A stretch of 64,000 nucleotides of DNA from Acinetobacter bohemicus ANC 3994 (GTDB lineage: Bacteria; Pseudomonadota; Gammaproteobacteria; Pseudomonadales; Moraxellaceae). The notes under the pieces are model-generated. The model did not search any database and was not told the DNA's origin. It saw nothing but the letters and a program-made list of their open reading frames with translations. A program made the translations under genes and the position numbers. Of the stretch, positions 36,263 through 45,376 are shown one piece after another. Where the stretch lies: NCBI RefSeq assembly GCF_000367925.1, contig NZ_KB849164.1, positions 82,497-146,496 of the forward strand. The letters are read 5' to 3'. The stretch's first letter is position 1; the number at the start of each line of letters is the position of its first letter.

Positions 36263-37345
36263 ATGCAGGACAATGCTATGTCACGATGGTTATCGCCGCT
36301 GATGGCATTTTGTTTATCTTTTATCATCATTGCCACGTTAGCACCAATTGTCGGAATTCAGGTTGATCGTCAACTTGATTTTTGGTTGTTATGGTTAGGG
36401 ACAATGCTTATTTTAGCGTTACCTATCTGTTATTTAGAAATTGCCTTAGCCAAGCGTTCAAAAACCACGGCTCTAAATGCATTATCCAGTTTAACGCGTG
36501 ATGCGGATGCTTCTCAAAAATGGCGTTTAGTCGGTTGGCTGGCCGTTGTTTTTATCCCTTTTTTAGCAGGCGGTATGCTGTCTAACGCCAGTCAATTATT
36601 GGGGCATTTTGCCTTCAATGGGATTGCACCAAATTTATTGTTCGTGGGCTTGGCCATTGTTGCATTTGCACTTTCCTTTGCACCTCGAAAGATTATTGTT
36701 GGGTTAAGTGTTGTTGCGGTGTTGGCTTCTCTCATCCTCGCCAATATTTTGGGAACTGCATTACCTGCTTGGCATGTGACCGCTGTGGCATTTAGTGAAT
36801 GGGGCGGAGCTACAGTCTTAGCATTGGTTGCCAGTGGACTTGGAATGGGCTTGTATTGGCAAAGTAGTTTGCCTGCACTTAAACAACAAGATGCTGCCAC
36901 TCAAACCGCATTACCCATCTGGATTGCGCAATTATTTGCCGTGATTGCATTTGCTTTTTTTGCCGCAAATGCTGCAATTCCAAGTTTTACTTTTGTCGTT
37001 GCTGTGGTGAGTGTATCGGCATTATTACTGAATATGGCACGTGAGCAACTCTTACAACGTCAATTAAATATCGCGATTCAATGGCTGGTGATATTGGCTG
37101 CGGTATTTATTTGGGCCATTCCTGCAATCAGTCCCATTTTTAATACACTTCTCATGCTTTGGGGCTTGGTCATTTGTTTAATCTATGCTGTTTTTGCAGG
37201 ATGGATCATGAAAATTAGTCATCTACGTAAGTCGATGAACTTCAGTAATGAGCTATTTTATAACCTGTGGCGTATTGCGGTGCGTGTGGTACTGCCTGTA
37301 GCGATTATCTTGGCGATCATCTCGATTATTGGACAATTGCTCTAA
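36263..37345 (+). CDS. Multipass membrane protein, possibly NSS/SNF-type transporter
   Basis: A 360-residue protein with about ten hydrophobic segments. The second segment, LALPICYLEIALAKRS, followed by a loop and WRLVGWLAVVFIPFLAGG, resembles the start of neurotransmitter:sodium symporters (typical motif PLxxLExALG). The glycine-rich TM1 motif of that family is not obvious, and the protein is shorter than the usual 440-500 residues, so the assignment is tentative. Its stop overlaps the start of rnfH by one base (TAATG), indicating translational coupling. Confidence 0.55.
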   Translation: MQDNAMSRWLSPLMAFCLSFIIIATLAPIVGIQVDRQLDFWLLWLGTMLILALPICYLEIALAKRSKTTALNALSSLTRDADASQKWRLVGWLAVVFIPFLAGGMLSNASQLLGHFAFNGIAPNLLFVGLAIVAFALSFAPRKIIVGLSVVAVLASLILANILGTALPAWHVTAVAFSEWGGATVLALVASGLGMGLYWQSSLPALKQQDAATQTALPIWIAQLFAVIAFAFFAANAAIPSFTFVVAVVSVSALLLNMAREQLLQRQLNIAIQWLVILAAVFIWAIPAISPIFNTLLMLWGLVICLIYAVFAGWIMKISHLRKSMNFSNELFYNLWRIAVRVVLPVAIILAIISIIGQLL

Positions 37346-37668
37346 TGAGTGAGATACAACAAGTTTGGGTGGCATACGCGGCCCAAGATCGGCAATTTCT
37401 GATCGCTGTTCCTTTTCAACAGGGCATGACCGCATTAGACGCAATTGAGCAAAGTGGGATACGGGCGCAGACGAATTTACCTGAACCACTTGCATTGGGA
37501 ATCTTTGGGGTGCGATTGCAAGATCCAGATCAAAGATTACAGGTCGGCGATCGGGTCGAAATTTATCGAGCACTGACCATTAATCCACAGGATATTCGTC
37601 GAAAACGTGCTGCAGAAAATCCAGTCGGACGTTATTGCCGCGGAAATCGCTTTAAACAATTGAAGTGA
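37345..37668 (+). CDS. rnfH: RnfH family ubiquitin-fold protein
   Basis: A 107-residue UPF0125/RnfH protein with a predicted beta-grasp fold. Family features include VWVAYA near the start, LGIFGVRLQDPDQRLQVGDRVEIYRAL in two blocks, and the basic RRKRAA tail. Its biochemical role is not established; some rnf operons include it. The start at 37345 overlaps the preceding stop by one base. Neighbours bamE and fur match the arrangement seen in pseudomonads, where ratA also occurs, but no ratA is present here. Confidence 0.87.
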   Translation: MSEIQQVWVAYAAQDRQFLIAVPFQQGMTALDAIEQSGIRAQTNLPEPLALGIFGVRLQDPDQRLQVGDRVEIYRALTINPQDIRRKRAAENPVGRYCRGNRFKQLK

Positions 37669-37672
37669 TAAG

Positions 37673-37700
37673 AAAAACCCCTCATTGAGGGGTTTATTTT
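37673..37700. terminator. Bidirectional terminator between rnfH and bamE
   Basis: AAAACCCCTC and GAGGGGTTT around an ATT loop, flanked by A and T runs, between convergent genes. Confidence 0.9.
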
Positions 37701-37713
37701 TATTTTAAAGCGT

Positions 37714-38112
37714 CTATAGTGGAGGCGCATTTAGAATCGCTTCTTTTGATCCTGGTAAGCCGGGTTGAGATTCTGGGATTGTTTCCAAGCCTTCAATCTT
37801 CTGTACCGTACCGGTTTGATCGAAGTAAATTCTTAAGTGTTGACCGTGTGCTGCTGGGATTTTGGCTTTTTTAGCATACGTCCCTGGTATATAGTTGTAG
37901 ATGTAGTCCCAACGTAAAGGATTCATTGGATCTGATACTGTAGGGCTACCGAGCAAAAAGCGAACTTGTTGGTGGCTCATACCGACTTGGATTTTTGAAG
38001 CTTGTGCTTGAGTTAAGGGTGTTCCCTGAGGAATATCAACTTTATAAACGCCCAAGGTCGAACAGCCTGCGAGCAGTGAAGTGACGAACAACGTCAACAT
38101 GATTTTTTGCAT
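37714..38112 (-). CDS. bamE: Outer membrane assembly lipoprotein BamE
   Basis: A 132-residue SmpA/OmlA-type lipoprotein, a subunit of the BAM complex that inserts beta-barrels. The signal peptide ends in lipobox SLLAGC. IQVGMSHQQVRFLLGSP and RWDYIYNYIPG are the conserved BamE blocks, and LRIYFDQTGTVQKIEG follows. It is divergent from fur, sharing a 112-base promoter region, the usual arrangement in gammaproteobacteria. Confidence 0.92.
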   Translation of the reverse strand: MQKIMLTLFVTSLLAGCSTLGVYKVDIPQGTPLTQAQASKIQVGMSHQQVRFLLGSPTVSDPMNPLRWDYIYNYIPGTYAKKAKIPAAHGQHLRIYFDQTGTVQKIEGLETIPESQPGLPGSKEAILNAPPL

Positions 38113-38224
38113 TTTGCTACACTATCCCAAATTAATTATGATGCATTTGATCCACGGATAGATCATACTGCATCTAAACTTTGTTGCATATTCCAACTTT
38201 AAATTTGTTGAGAGACCTTTTTAC

Positions 38225-38662
38225 ATGCCTATTTCAAATCAAGATTTACGCAAAGCTGGCCTTAAAGTTACGCTTCCACGAATTAAAATATTGGAATTAT
38301 TAGAAAATTCAAGACAACACCATTTAAGCGCAGAAGACATTTATAAAACTTTACTCGAACAGGGCGAAGATGTCGGTTTAGCAACTGTGTATCGAGTGTT
38401 AACACAATTTGAAGCTGCGGGTATTATCCAACGTCATCATTTTGAAAATAACCATTCAGTTTTTGAAATTATGCAAGAAGATCACCATGATCATATTGTT
38501 TGTCAAAACTGTAACAAAGTGGTTGAATTCACCAATGATGTGATTGAACATCAACAGCATGAAGTGGCTGAGAAATACGGTTTCACTTTAACGGGTCACT
38601 CGTTAAACCTTTATGGTTACTGTGATTCACAAGAATGCCAAGACGCATACCGTAAAAAATAA
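38225..38662 (+). CDS. fur: Ferric uptake regulator
   Basis: A 145-residue iron-dependent repressor. The N-terminal winged helix contains DLRKAGLKVTLPRIKILELL and GLATVYRVLTQFEAAGI. The metal sites are visible as the histidine cluster EDHHDHIVC and the CQNC pair, and a second pair lies in CDSQEC near the end. It starts at ATG 38225 and is single, divergent from bamE. No convincing 19-bp Fur box was found in the shared promoter region, only a partial AT-rich match. Confidence 0.96.
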   Translation: MPISNQDLRKAGLKVTLPRIKILELLENSRQHHLSAEDIYKTLLEQGEDVGLATVYRVLTQFEAAGIIQRHHFENNHSVFEIMQEDHHDHIVCQNCNKVVEFTNDVIEHQQHEVAEKYGFTLTGHSLNLYGYCDSQECQDAYRKK

Positions 38663-38680
38663 TACTGGGTAAAATCAGTT

Positions 38681-38714
38681 AAAAAACAGGCTTCATTTGA
38701 AGCCTGTTTTTTTT
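38681..38714. terminator. Bidirectional terminator between fur and pilU
   Basis: AAAAAACAGGCTTC and GAAGCCTGTTTTTT around an ATTT loop, between convergent genes. Confidence 0.93.
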
Positions 38715-38718
38715 ACTT

Positions 38719-39840
38719 TTAAGCTTGCCCATCGAAGGTGATATTCGAATTTGCATGCATTAAACGCTCAGCGCCTTCTTCAGACAATTTAATTTGTAGA
38801 CGAAGGTCGTTGGGTGAGTCGGCGTGTTTCAATGCATCTTTATAGGTGATTTGTTTGGCTTTATACAGGTCAAACAAAGCTTGGTCAAAAGTTTGCATGC
38901 CAAGTTCACGTGAACGCTTCATTAATTCTTTAATTTCATGTACTTCACCTTTACGAATCAAGTCAGAAATTAATGGTGAATTGATTAAAATTTCAATCGC
39001 GGCACGACGTGATTTACCATCAACACTTGGAATCAGTTGCTGGGCCACCATGGCTCTTAAATTAAGCGATAAGTCCATAAACAACTGGTTATGACGGTCT
39101 GCATCAAAGAAGTGAATAATACGGTCAATCGCTTGATTGGCATTGTTGGCGTGTAGGGTTGCAAACACCAAATGCCCCGTTTCAGCAAAGGCAATCGCGT
39201 AGTCCATGGTTTCACGCGAGCGAATCTCACCAATCAAAATCACATCGGGTGCTTGACGTAAGGTGTTCTTTAAAGCGACTTCAAATGAGTCGGTGTCAAT
39301 ACCCACTTCACGCTGGGTGATGATACAACCTGCATGTTGGTGGATAAATTCAATCGGGTCTTCAATGGTAATGATATGACCTTTAGAATTATGGTTACGA
39401 TAACCAATAATCGAGGCTAAAGAGGTTGATTTACCCGTACCGGTTGCACCCACGAAAATAATGATGCCACGTTTAGTCATCGCCAATTCTTTTAAAATTG
39501 GCGGTAACTTCAGCTCATCCATGGTCGGAATAACAGTTTCGATACGACGTAACACCATACCGGGTTGATCACGTTGTTGAAATGCACTGACACGAAAACG
39601 CGCAGTTTTGTCACGGTTACTGATGGCAAAGTTACATTCACGCGTTTCAGCAAATTCCTTGCGCTGTTTCTCGCTCATGATGGAGTTTAAAAGTTGCCCG
39701 GTAATTTCACCCGTTAGCTTGGTTTTGGCAATGGGTAAAATTTGACCATTAATTTTCATTGATGGTTCAACATCAGCCGTAATAAACAAGTCTGATGCTT
39801 TTTGTTGGATCATCAAATTCAGTAAGTCGTTAAAATCCAT
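38719..39840 (-). CDS. pilU: Type IV pilus retraction ATPase PilU
   Basis: A 373-residue secretion ATPase, paralogue of PilT. IIFVGATGTGKSTSLASI is Walker A, ITIEDPIEFIH the Asp box, VILIGEIRSRETMDYAI Walker B and FATLHANNANQAID the His box. It supports PilT-driven pilus retraction. It is 25 bases downstream of pilT on the same strand, the standard pilTU arrangement. The start at 39840 (MDFNDLLNLM) has AGGA upstream. Confidence 0.94.
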   Translation of the reverse strand: MDFNDLLNLMIQQKASDLFITADVEPSMKINGQILPIAKTKLTGEITGQLLNSIMSEKQRKEFAETRECNFAISNRDKTARFRVSAFQQRDQPGMVLRRIETVIPTMDELKLPPILKELAMTKRGIIIFVGATGTGKSTSLASIIGYRNHNSKGHIITIEDPIEFIHQHAGCIITQREVGIDTDSFEVALKNTLRQAPDVILIGEIRSRETMDYAIAFAETGHLVFATLHANNANQAIDRIIHFFDADRHNQLFMDLSLNLRAMVAQQLIPSVDGKSRRAAIEILINSPLISDLIRKGEVHEIKELMKRSRELGMQTFDQALFDLYKAKQITYKDALKHADSPNDLRLQIKLSEEGAERLMHANSNITFDGQA

Positions 39841-39865
39841 AATAAGATCCTAAATCCATTTAAAC

Positions 39866-40903
39866 TTATAAGAATGCTTCTGGTTGTTTCGCCATAGTAC
39901 GTGCCGTTTGCGGGCTGATAATGCCTTTAGAAACTAAAGTTTTTAGGCTTTGATCCAGTGTGGTCATGCCGTAGTTGGCACCGGTTTGAATGGCAGAATA
40001 CATTTGAGCGACTTTGTTTTCACGGATCAGGTTTCGAATAGCCGGAATACCAATCATGATTTCATGCGCTGCAACACGACCACCGCCATTTTTTTTCAGT
40101 AGTGTTTGAGAAATAACGGCCTGTAATGATTCAGAAAGCATGGCACGAACCATGTCTTTTTCTTCAGCAGGGAATACGTCAATCACACGGTCAATGGTTT
40201 TTGCCGCAGACGTGGTATGTAGCGTACCAAAGACTAAGTGACCTGTTTCCGCAGCAGTCAGCGCCAAACGAATGGTTTCAAGGTCACGCATCTCACCGAC
40301 CAGAATAATATCAGGGTCTTCACGCAGGGCTGAGCGGAGTGCTTCGTTAAAGCCATGCGTGTCACGATGCACTTCACGTTGGTTGACCAAACATTTTTTC
40401 GATTCGTGGACAAATTCGATTGGGTCTTCGACGGTTAAAATATGGTCATAACGCTGATCGTTAATATAATCGACCATTGCGGCAAGAGTGGTTGATTTAC
40501 CCGAACCCGTTGGCCCTGTAACCAAAACAATACCACGTGGGAAATTACAAATATCTTTGAAAATTTGCCCCATGCCCAAGTCTTCAATGGTTAAAACTTT
40601 TGATGGAATGGTACGGAATACGGCACCTGCACCGCGGTTTTGGTTGAATGCGTTGACACGGAAACGAGCCACACCCGGTACTTCAAAAGAAAAGTCAGTT
40701 TCAAGTTTTTCTTCAAAATCGCGGCGCTGTTTATCATTCATAATGTCGTACACCAATTTGTGTACTTCTTTATGTTCTAAAGCTGGTAAATTGATGCGAC
40801 GAACTTCACCATCGACACGGATAAGTGGTGGCATACCCGCTGATAAGTGTAAGTCTGATGCCCCGTTTTTAGCAGAAAAGGCCAGCAGTTCAGTAATGTC
40901 CAT
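39866..40903 (-). CDS. pilT: Type IV pilus retraction ATPase PilT
   Basis: A 345-residue hexameric ATPase that retracts type IV pili for twitching and DNA uptake. GIVLVTGPTGSGKSTTLAAM is Walker A, LTVEDPIEFVHES the Asp box, ILVGEMRDLETIRLAL Walker B and FGTLHTTSAAKTID the His box. The conserved AIRNLIRENK motif needed for retraction is present near residues 287-296. It heads pilT-pilU and diverges from a yggS-type gene, as in Pseudomonas. Confidence 0.95.
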   Translation of the reverse strand: MDITELLAFSAKNGASDLHLSAGMPPLIRVDGEVRRINLPALEHKEVHKLVYDIMNDKQRRDFEEKLETDFSFEVPGVARFRVNAFNQNRGAGAVFRTIPSKVLTIEDLGMGQIFKDICNFPRGIVLVTGPTGSGKSTTLAAMVDYINDQRYDHILTVEDPIEFVHESKKCLVNQREVHRDTHGFNEALRSALREDPDIILVGEMRDLETIRLALTAAETGHLVFGTLHTTSAAKTIDRVIDVFPAEEKDMVRAMLSESLQAVISQTLLKKNGGGRVAAHEIMIGIPAIRNLIRENKVAQMYSAIQTGANYGMTTLDQSLKTLVSKGIISPQTARTMAKQPEAFL

Positions 40904-41027
40904 AATTTCCCCGAGATCATTTAAATGTTATTTATTTTGTTAGAATAATAAGGCTTTCCCAGAGCTTAACCAACAGTTAGTTTTAAGGGAAAGTGAAAAA
41001 AAGCTGAATGAAATGAGAACCTCGTCA

Positions 41028-41720
41028 ATGAATAGTCTTCAAGCATCACGAAATCAAGTTTTACAGCATATTGCCGATGCCTGTAAACAAGCCCAGCGCG
41101 AGCCAGAAACCGTACAGTTATTGGCTGTTTCAAAGACTCACCCAAGTGAGTGCTTACGTGAAATGTACCAAACAGGGCAACGCGCATTTGGTGAAAATTA
41201 TTTACAAGAGGCTTTGGATAAGATTGAAAAGCTCAATGATTTAGCCATTGAGTGGCATTTTATCGGGCATGTTCAGCGCAATAAAACCAAACATTTGGCT
41301 GCAAGTTTTGCATGGGTACATGGCGTGGATCGTTTAATGATTGCTGAGCGTTTATCCAAGCAGCGCGAAGCCAATCAAGTGCCATTGAATATTTGTTTAC
41401 AAGTTAATATTGATGCTCAAGAAAGCAAAGATGGATGTCAGCCCAATGAAGTGGCGGAGTTGGTGCAAAAGATTAGCCAATTGCCGCATTTAAAACTGCG
41501 TGGTTTGATGGTGATTCCAGCACCCAACAACACCCATGCTTTTGCAGATGCAAAGCAACTTTTTGATGCGGTTAAACAGGAACATGTACAGCCTGAAGAC
41601 TGGGATACTTTAAGTATGGGCATGTCTGGAGATATGGTTGAGGCCATTGCAGCAGGTTCAACTATGGTACGTGTTGGTACGGCACTTTTCGGTGCACGAG
41701 ATTATTCCAATCAAGCATAA
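41028..41720 (+). CDS. YggS family PLP homeostasis protein
   Basis: A 230-residue PLP-binding protein of the YggS/PLPBP family, a TIM-barrel without known enzyme activity that buffers PLP. LLAVSKTHPSECLREMY holds the PLP lysine near residue 37, FGENYLQEALDKI and EWHFIGHVQRNK follow, and LSMGMSGDMVEAIAAGSTMVRVGTALFG is the phosphate-binding end. ATG 41028 gives the family N-terminus; ATG 41013 is five codons earlier and cannot be excluded. Divergent from pilT. Confidence 0.92.
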   Translation: MNSLQASRNQVLQHIADACKQAQREPETVQLLAVSKTHPSECLREMYQTGQRAFGENYLQEALDKIEKLNDLAIEWHFIGHVQRNKTKHLAASFAWVHGVDRLMIAERLSKQREANQVPLNICLQVNIDAQESKDGCQPNEVAELVQKISQLPHLKLRGLMVIPAPNNTHAFADAKQLFDAVKQEHVQPEDWDTLSMGMSGDMVEAIAAGSTMVRVGTALFGARDYSNQA

Positions 41721-41770
41721 AATAGAGCATCCACAAGGCTGAGTATTTACACAGCCTTGTTTATTTTTGC

Positions 41771-44700
41771 TTAACCGACCACTTGAATGGTACTTGCGCC
41801 TGCACCCAATGGTTTGACCTGAATTTGTACAGGAATGCGTTCATGCATTTCTTGAATATGTGAGATCAGCACAACTTTACGCCCTTGGTTTTGCAGTTGA
41901 TCTAAGGCATTCATCACCATGTAGAGCGATGAGGCATCTAACGTTCCAAAACCTTCATCGATAAACAACGATTCAATTTTCATGGAACCCGATGCCATAT
42001 TGGCAATGGCGAGCGATAAGGCAAGCGCAGTCAGGAATGATTCACCGCCTGAAAGGGAAGAGACTGAACGGGTTTCACCATCCATGTCATGATCGACAAT
42101 GGCTAAGCTTAATGAGTTTTCTAAGCGCTTTAACGTGTAACGCTGAGAAAGCATGACCAATTGTTGATTGGCATGTTCGAGCAGAATATCTAAATTATAT
42201 TGCTGGGCATAATCCCGGAAGTCTTTGCCTTTAGCGTCCCCAATTAAGCCAGAAATTTTGCCCCAACGATGTTCTTGCTGTTGAATCGCTTGAATCTGAT
42301 CTGCGAATTGCTTTTGTTTGTCGATATTCCGTTGATGAACTTCCAGTTTGAGTTTGTAACCATCTCGCATGTCTAAGGTCGCTTGCAGATTTTCGACCAA
42401 GCGTGTCATTTGAGTCTGTAGTTGTTCAAATTCAATATTGGGCTGTTGCAGGGCATGCTGTTGCAGTTGTTCCTGAATGGTTTTTAGCGCAGATTGCACA
42501 TCATTTAGGCTGCGTTCGGCAGTTTGAATATTTAAACGAATCTGTTGTTGCTGTTCATTGGGAATTTGACGCAGTTGTTCAATCAAAATTGCATCAAAAT
42601 CAGCATGCTGATTCAGCCATTGTTGGATTTCAAGTGCAGAGGCGGTTTGTTGTATTTCAAGTTGGGTCAGCTGTATTTTGAGTTGATCACGTTGGCGTTT
42701 CTGTTGTTCAAACTGTTGACGCGATTGATCGATGTTTTGCCGCGCTTGGTTGAATTGTATGTGCAGATTTTTGCGTTGTTCATCATATTGAATTAGCCAT
42801 TCATGTGGTTTTTCAACCTGAATCTGTGACATCTCAAAAATAAGGGTCATGGCCAATTCTTTATTCTTTTGTCCTTGGCGTTCAAAGTCTGATTTTTCTG
42901 TTGTAGTGGATTGAATTTGCTCATTTTTAAAGGAAATGTTTTGTTCAATTTGCTTGAGTGCTTGATTTTTTTCATCCAGTTGTTTGTTTAGCGTATCCGC
43001 AGTTTGCAGCAGTTGTAAGCGTTGCATCAGTTGCTGTTCAATGTTTGTAGCTGTGCTGGAGGTCTGGGTTTTCCAAGCGTATTTTTGCTCGGCTGAAAGC
43101 AGATCAATCAGGTGTTGAATATTTTGTTCAGCGTGTTGAATGGTCGATAAATGTTGCTGAATGTGTTGAATGGTTTGTAATTGCTCACGTTGATTTTTCT
43201 GTGCTTGATTGAGTTGCGCTAAAGTGTGATCAAGCTGTTGAATGTCTTGCTGATATTTTTCGGATAACTGAAACAACTGTTGCGCAGTATTTTCATGCAT
43301 TGGATTGAAATCGAGTGAGATTTTCATGCTATCCAAAGCGGATTTGAGTTGCTGTTCGAGTTGCGTACTTTGCTGTTGTAACTCATTCAAACGCAGTGTA
43401 TTTTGCGTTAAAGCCGTATGTTGTTGGGTGCAAAGCTGTTGTGCTTTTTGCCAGACATCAAAAGATTGATTCTCAAGTTGAAGCGCCTGTTGCTCTTGCT
43501 GTTGTTGTAAGTTTAAAAGTTCTTGCGAAAGGGCAGAATGCTCTTGCTTAAATGGATGTTGTGTACTGCCACAGACCAAACACGCCTCACCTTCGAGCAA
43601 TTGTTGACGCAGCTTTTCGATACTCTCGGTATGTAACAAGCGTTGTTGCTGCAATACACGTTGTAGGCTTTCACGGTCTTGCTTCTGCGTTAGGTATTTT
43701 TGTTCAGTCTGTTGTTGCTGTTGTGTTGCTTGCTCAAGCTTTTGGCTCAACTCATGGTTCGAGCTTTTAAATTTTTCTCGCTCTACACAGACTTGGCTGA
43801 ATTGTTTGAATTGAGTTTGAATTAAACCAATATGATGTATTTGCTGTAATGCGTGCTCACGATTTTGACGCTGATCGGCAAGTGTGCTGCTGATTTGATC
43901 CTCATGACCAAATTGCTGTTGTAGTGCATGAAGTTGTTGCTGTGTTTCATTTAAAGCAGCTGTCGCCGCGGCAATATGGCCAAACTGCTGTTCAACATTC
44001 TGATACTGCTGAATAAAACGTTGTAGCTGGGTCAAATGTGCCGAGAGACCCGCGTCCAAACTGACGAAATGTGCAGATTGATGCAGTTGTTCAGTTTGCG
44101 TTTGTTGTTGGTTTTTGAGTTTTTCTATCTCAGTATGCAATTGAGTTTGTTGTTGTAATAGCGGTTGTTGCTCTTGGTTGAGCTGTTGCAAGCTCGTTTG
44201 TGCCTTTTTAAATTGCTGACCAATAAATTCACGTTCTTGAATACAGGTTCTGACTTTTTCAATGGCGTGATGATGGGTTTGTTCAAAAGCTTGCTGTGTT
44301 TTGAATTGCTCATCAATCTGTTGAAACTGTTTTTCTTCAGCCTGAAAAGCATGTTCAATGACAATGAATTGTTGTTCACTGCTTTGAATTTGTGGTTGCA
44401 GCGTATTTAATTCAGCGAGCACTTTATGTTGTTGAATCACACTCGGTCGAATAGAGGCAAAGGCTTCAAGCTGTTTCAGTTGTATGCGCTGTGGTGCAAG
44501 TTGTTCAAACTGCTGTTGTTGCAGTAAAAGTTGTTGCTGACGAAGGTGTATATCCGTGTCTAACTTTTGCTTGTGTTCAAACCATTGTTGTTGCTGTTCT
44601 AAAAGCTTTTTTTCAGTTTCTAATTTTTTATATTCGGTATCGATATTTATAAATTGCTGATTCAGTTCCGCAATTGCATCATCAGATAAAATGTCAATAT

Positions 44701-45367
44701 GACCGAGAACATCTTCGAGTTTTTTGCGTTCTTTTTCAATGTCAGCTGTTTTTCTAAATGCAATTTCACCAATTTTGGCAAAGATGTTGGAGTTGGTTAA
44801 ATATTCAAGTAAAGCACCACGTTCATTGTCACGTGCTTTTAAAAATGCAGTGACTTCGGACTGAGCCAACAGGACTGCACGGGTAAATTGTTCAAAGCTA
44901 AGTTGAGTAATCTGTTGAATATGGGTTTCGACAGCTTTGGTTTTATCGGCAACCACCACGCCATCAGTCAGACAGGTTAAAGAACGTTGCACATTTTGTA
45001 ATTTACCCGCTGCATTTTCACGCGCACGTTTAATTTCCCAACGTGCCAGATAATGTTTTTGATCCTGCGCGACAAAACAAAGTTCCGCAAAGCCATGTCC
45101 TGTACCGCGACGCAGTACGGTTAATGGGGAATTGCTAGGCAGTTCTGAACCATCGACATCGACCAATTTACCATCACTGCCTTTTAGGCGGGGGACTTGA
45201 TTAAATAGCGCAAGGCACATGGCATCTAAAATCGTCGATTTGCCGGCACCTGTTTTGCCAATAATGGCAATTAAGCCTGCACTGGCTAAAGGTTCACTTT
45301 CAAAATCAATAAAATGTTCGCCAGCAATAGAGGCCAGATTTTTTATACGTATTGATAAAATTTTCAT
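41771..45367 (-). CDS. sbcC: Exonuclease SbcCD subunit C
   Basis: A 1198-residue SMC-like ATPase of the SbcCD nuclease, which cleaves hairpins and protein-blocked ends. The N-terminus carries Walker A (AIIGKTGAGKSTILDAM), the middle a CxxC zinc hook (GEACLVCGSTQHPF, about residue 600), and the C-terminus the signature SSLSGGESFLTALAL and SLFIDEGFGTLD. The two arms are long coiled coils strikingly rich in glutamine, with many QQQ and QQQQ runs. Nine bases separate it from sbcD. Confidence 0.93.
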   Translation of the reverse strand: MKILSIRIKNLASIAGEHFIDFESEPLASAGLIAIIGKTGAGKSTILDAMCLALFNQVPRLKGSDGKLVDVDGSELPSNSPLTVLRRGTGHGFAELCFVAQDQKHYLARWEIKRARENAAGKLQNVQRSLTCLTDGVVVADKTKAVETHIQQITQLSFEQFTRAVLLAQSEVTAFLKARDNERGALLEYLTNSNIFAKIGEIAFRKTADIEKERKKLEDVLGHIDILSDDAIAELNQQFINIDTEYKKLETEKKLLEQQQQWFEHKQKLDTDIHLRQQQLLLQQQQFEQLAPQRIQLKQLEAFASIRPSVIQQHKVLAELNTLQPQIQSSEQQFIVIEHAFQAEEKQFQQIDEQFKTQQAFEQTHHHAIEKVRTCIQEREFIGQQFKKAQTSLQQLNQEQQPLLQQQTQLHTEIEKLKNQQQTQTEQLHQSAHFVSLDAGLSAHLTQLQRFIQQYQNVEQQFGHIAAATAALNETQQQLHALQQQFGHEDQISSTLADQRQNREHALQQIHHIGLIQTQFKQFSQVCVEREKFKSSNHELSQKLEQATQQQQQTEQKYLTQKQDRESLQRVLQQQRLLHTESIEKLRQQLLEGEACLVCGSTQHPFKQEHSALSQELLNLQQQQEQQALQLENQSFDVWQKAQQLCTQQHTALTQNTLRLNELQQQSTQLEQQLKSALDSMKISLDFNPMHENTAQQLFQLSEKYQQDIQQLDHTLAQLNQAQKNQREQLQTIQHIQQHLSTIQHAEQNIQHLIDLLSAEQKYAWKTQTSSTATNIEQQLMQRLQLLQTADTLNKQLDEKNQALKQIEQNISFKNEQIQSTTTEKSDFERQGQKNKELAMTLIFEMSQIQVEKPHEWLIQYDEQRKNLHIQFNQARQNIDQSRQQFEQQKRQRDQLKIQLTQLEIQQTASALEIQQWLNQHADFDAILIEQLRQIPNEQQQQIRLNIQTAERSLNDVQSALKTIQEQLQQHALQQPNIEFEQLQTQMTRLVENLQATLDMRDGYKLKLEVHQRNIDKQKQFADQIQAIQQQEHRWGKISGLIGDAKGKDFRDYAQQYNLDILLEHANQQLVMLSQRYTLKRLENSLSLAIVDHDMDGETRSVSSLSGGESFLTALALSLAIANMASGSMKIESLFIDEGFGTLDASSLYMVMNALDQLQNQGRKVVLISHIQEMHERIPVQIQVKPLGAGASTIQVVG

Positions 45368-45376
45368 GACAGATCC

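Noticed and set aside
38113..38224. Fur box between bamE and fur
   Set aside because: Only a partial AT-rich match to the 19-bp consensus was seen, which is expected by chance in this DNA.
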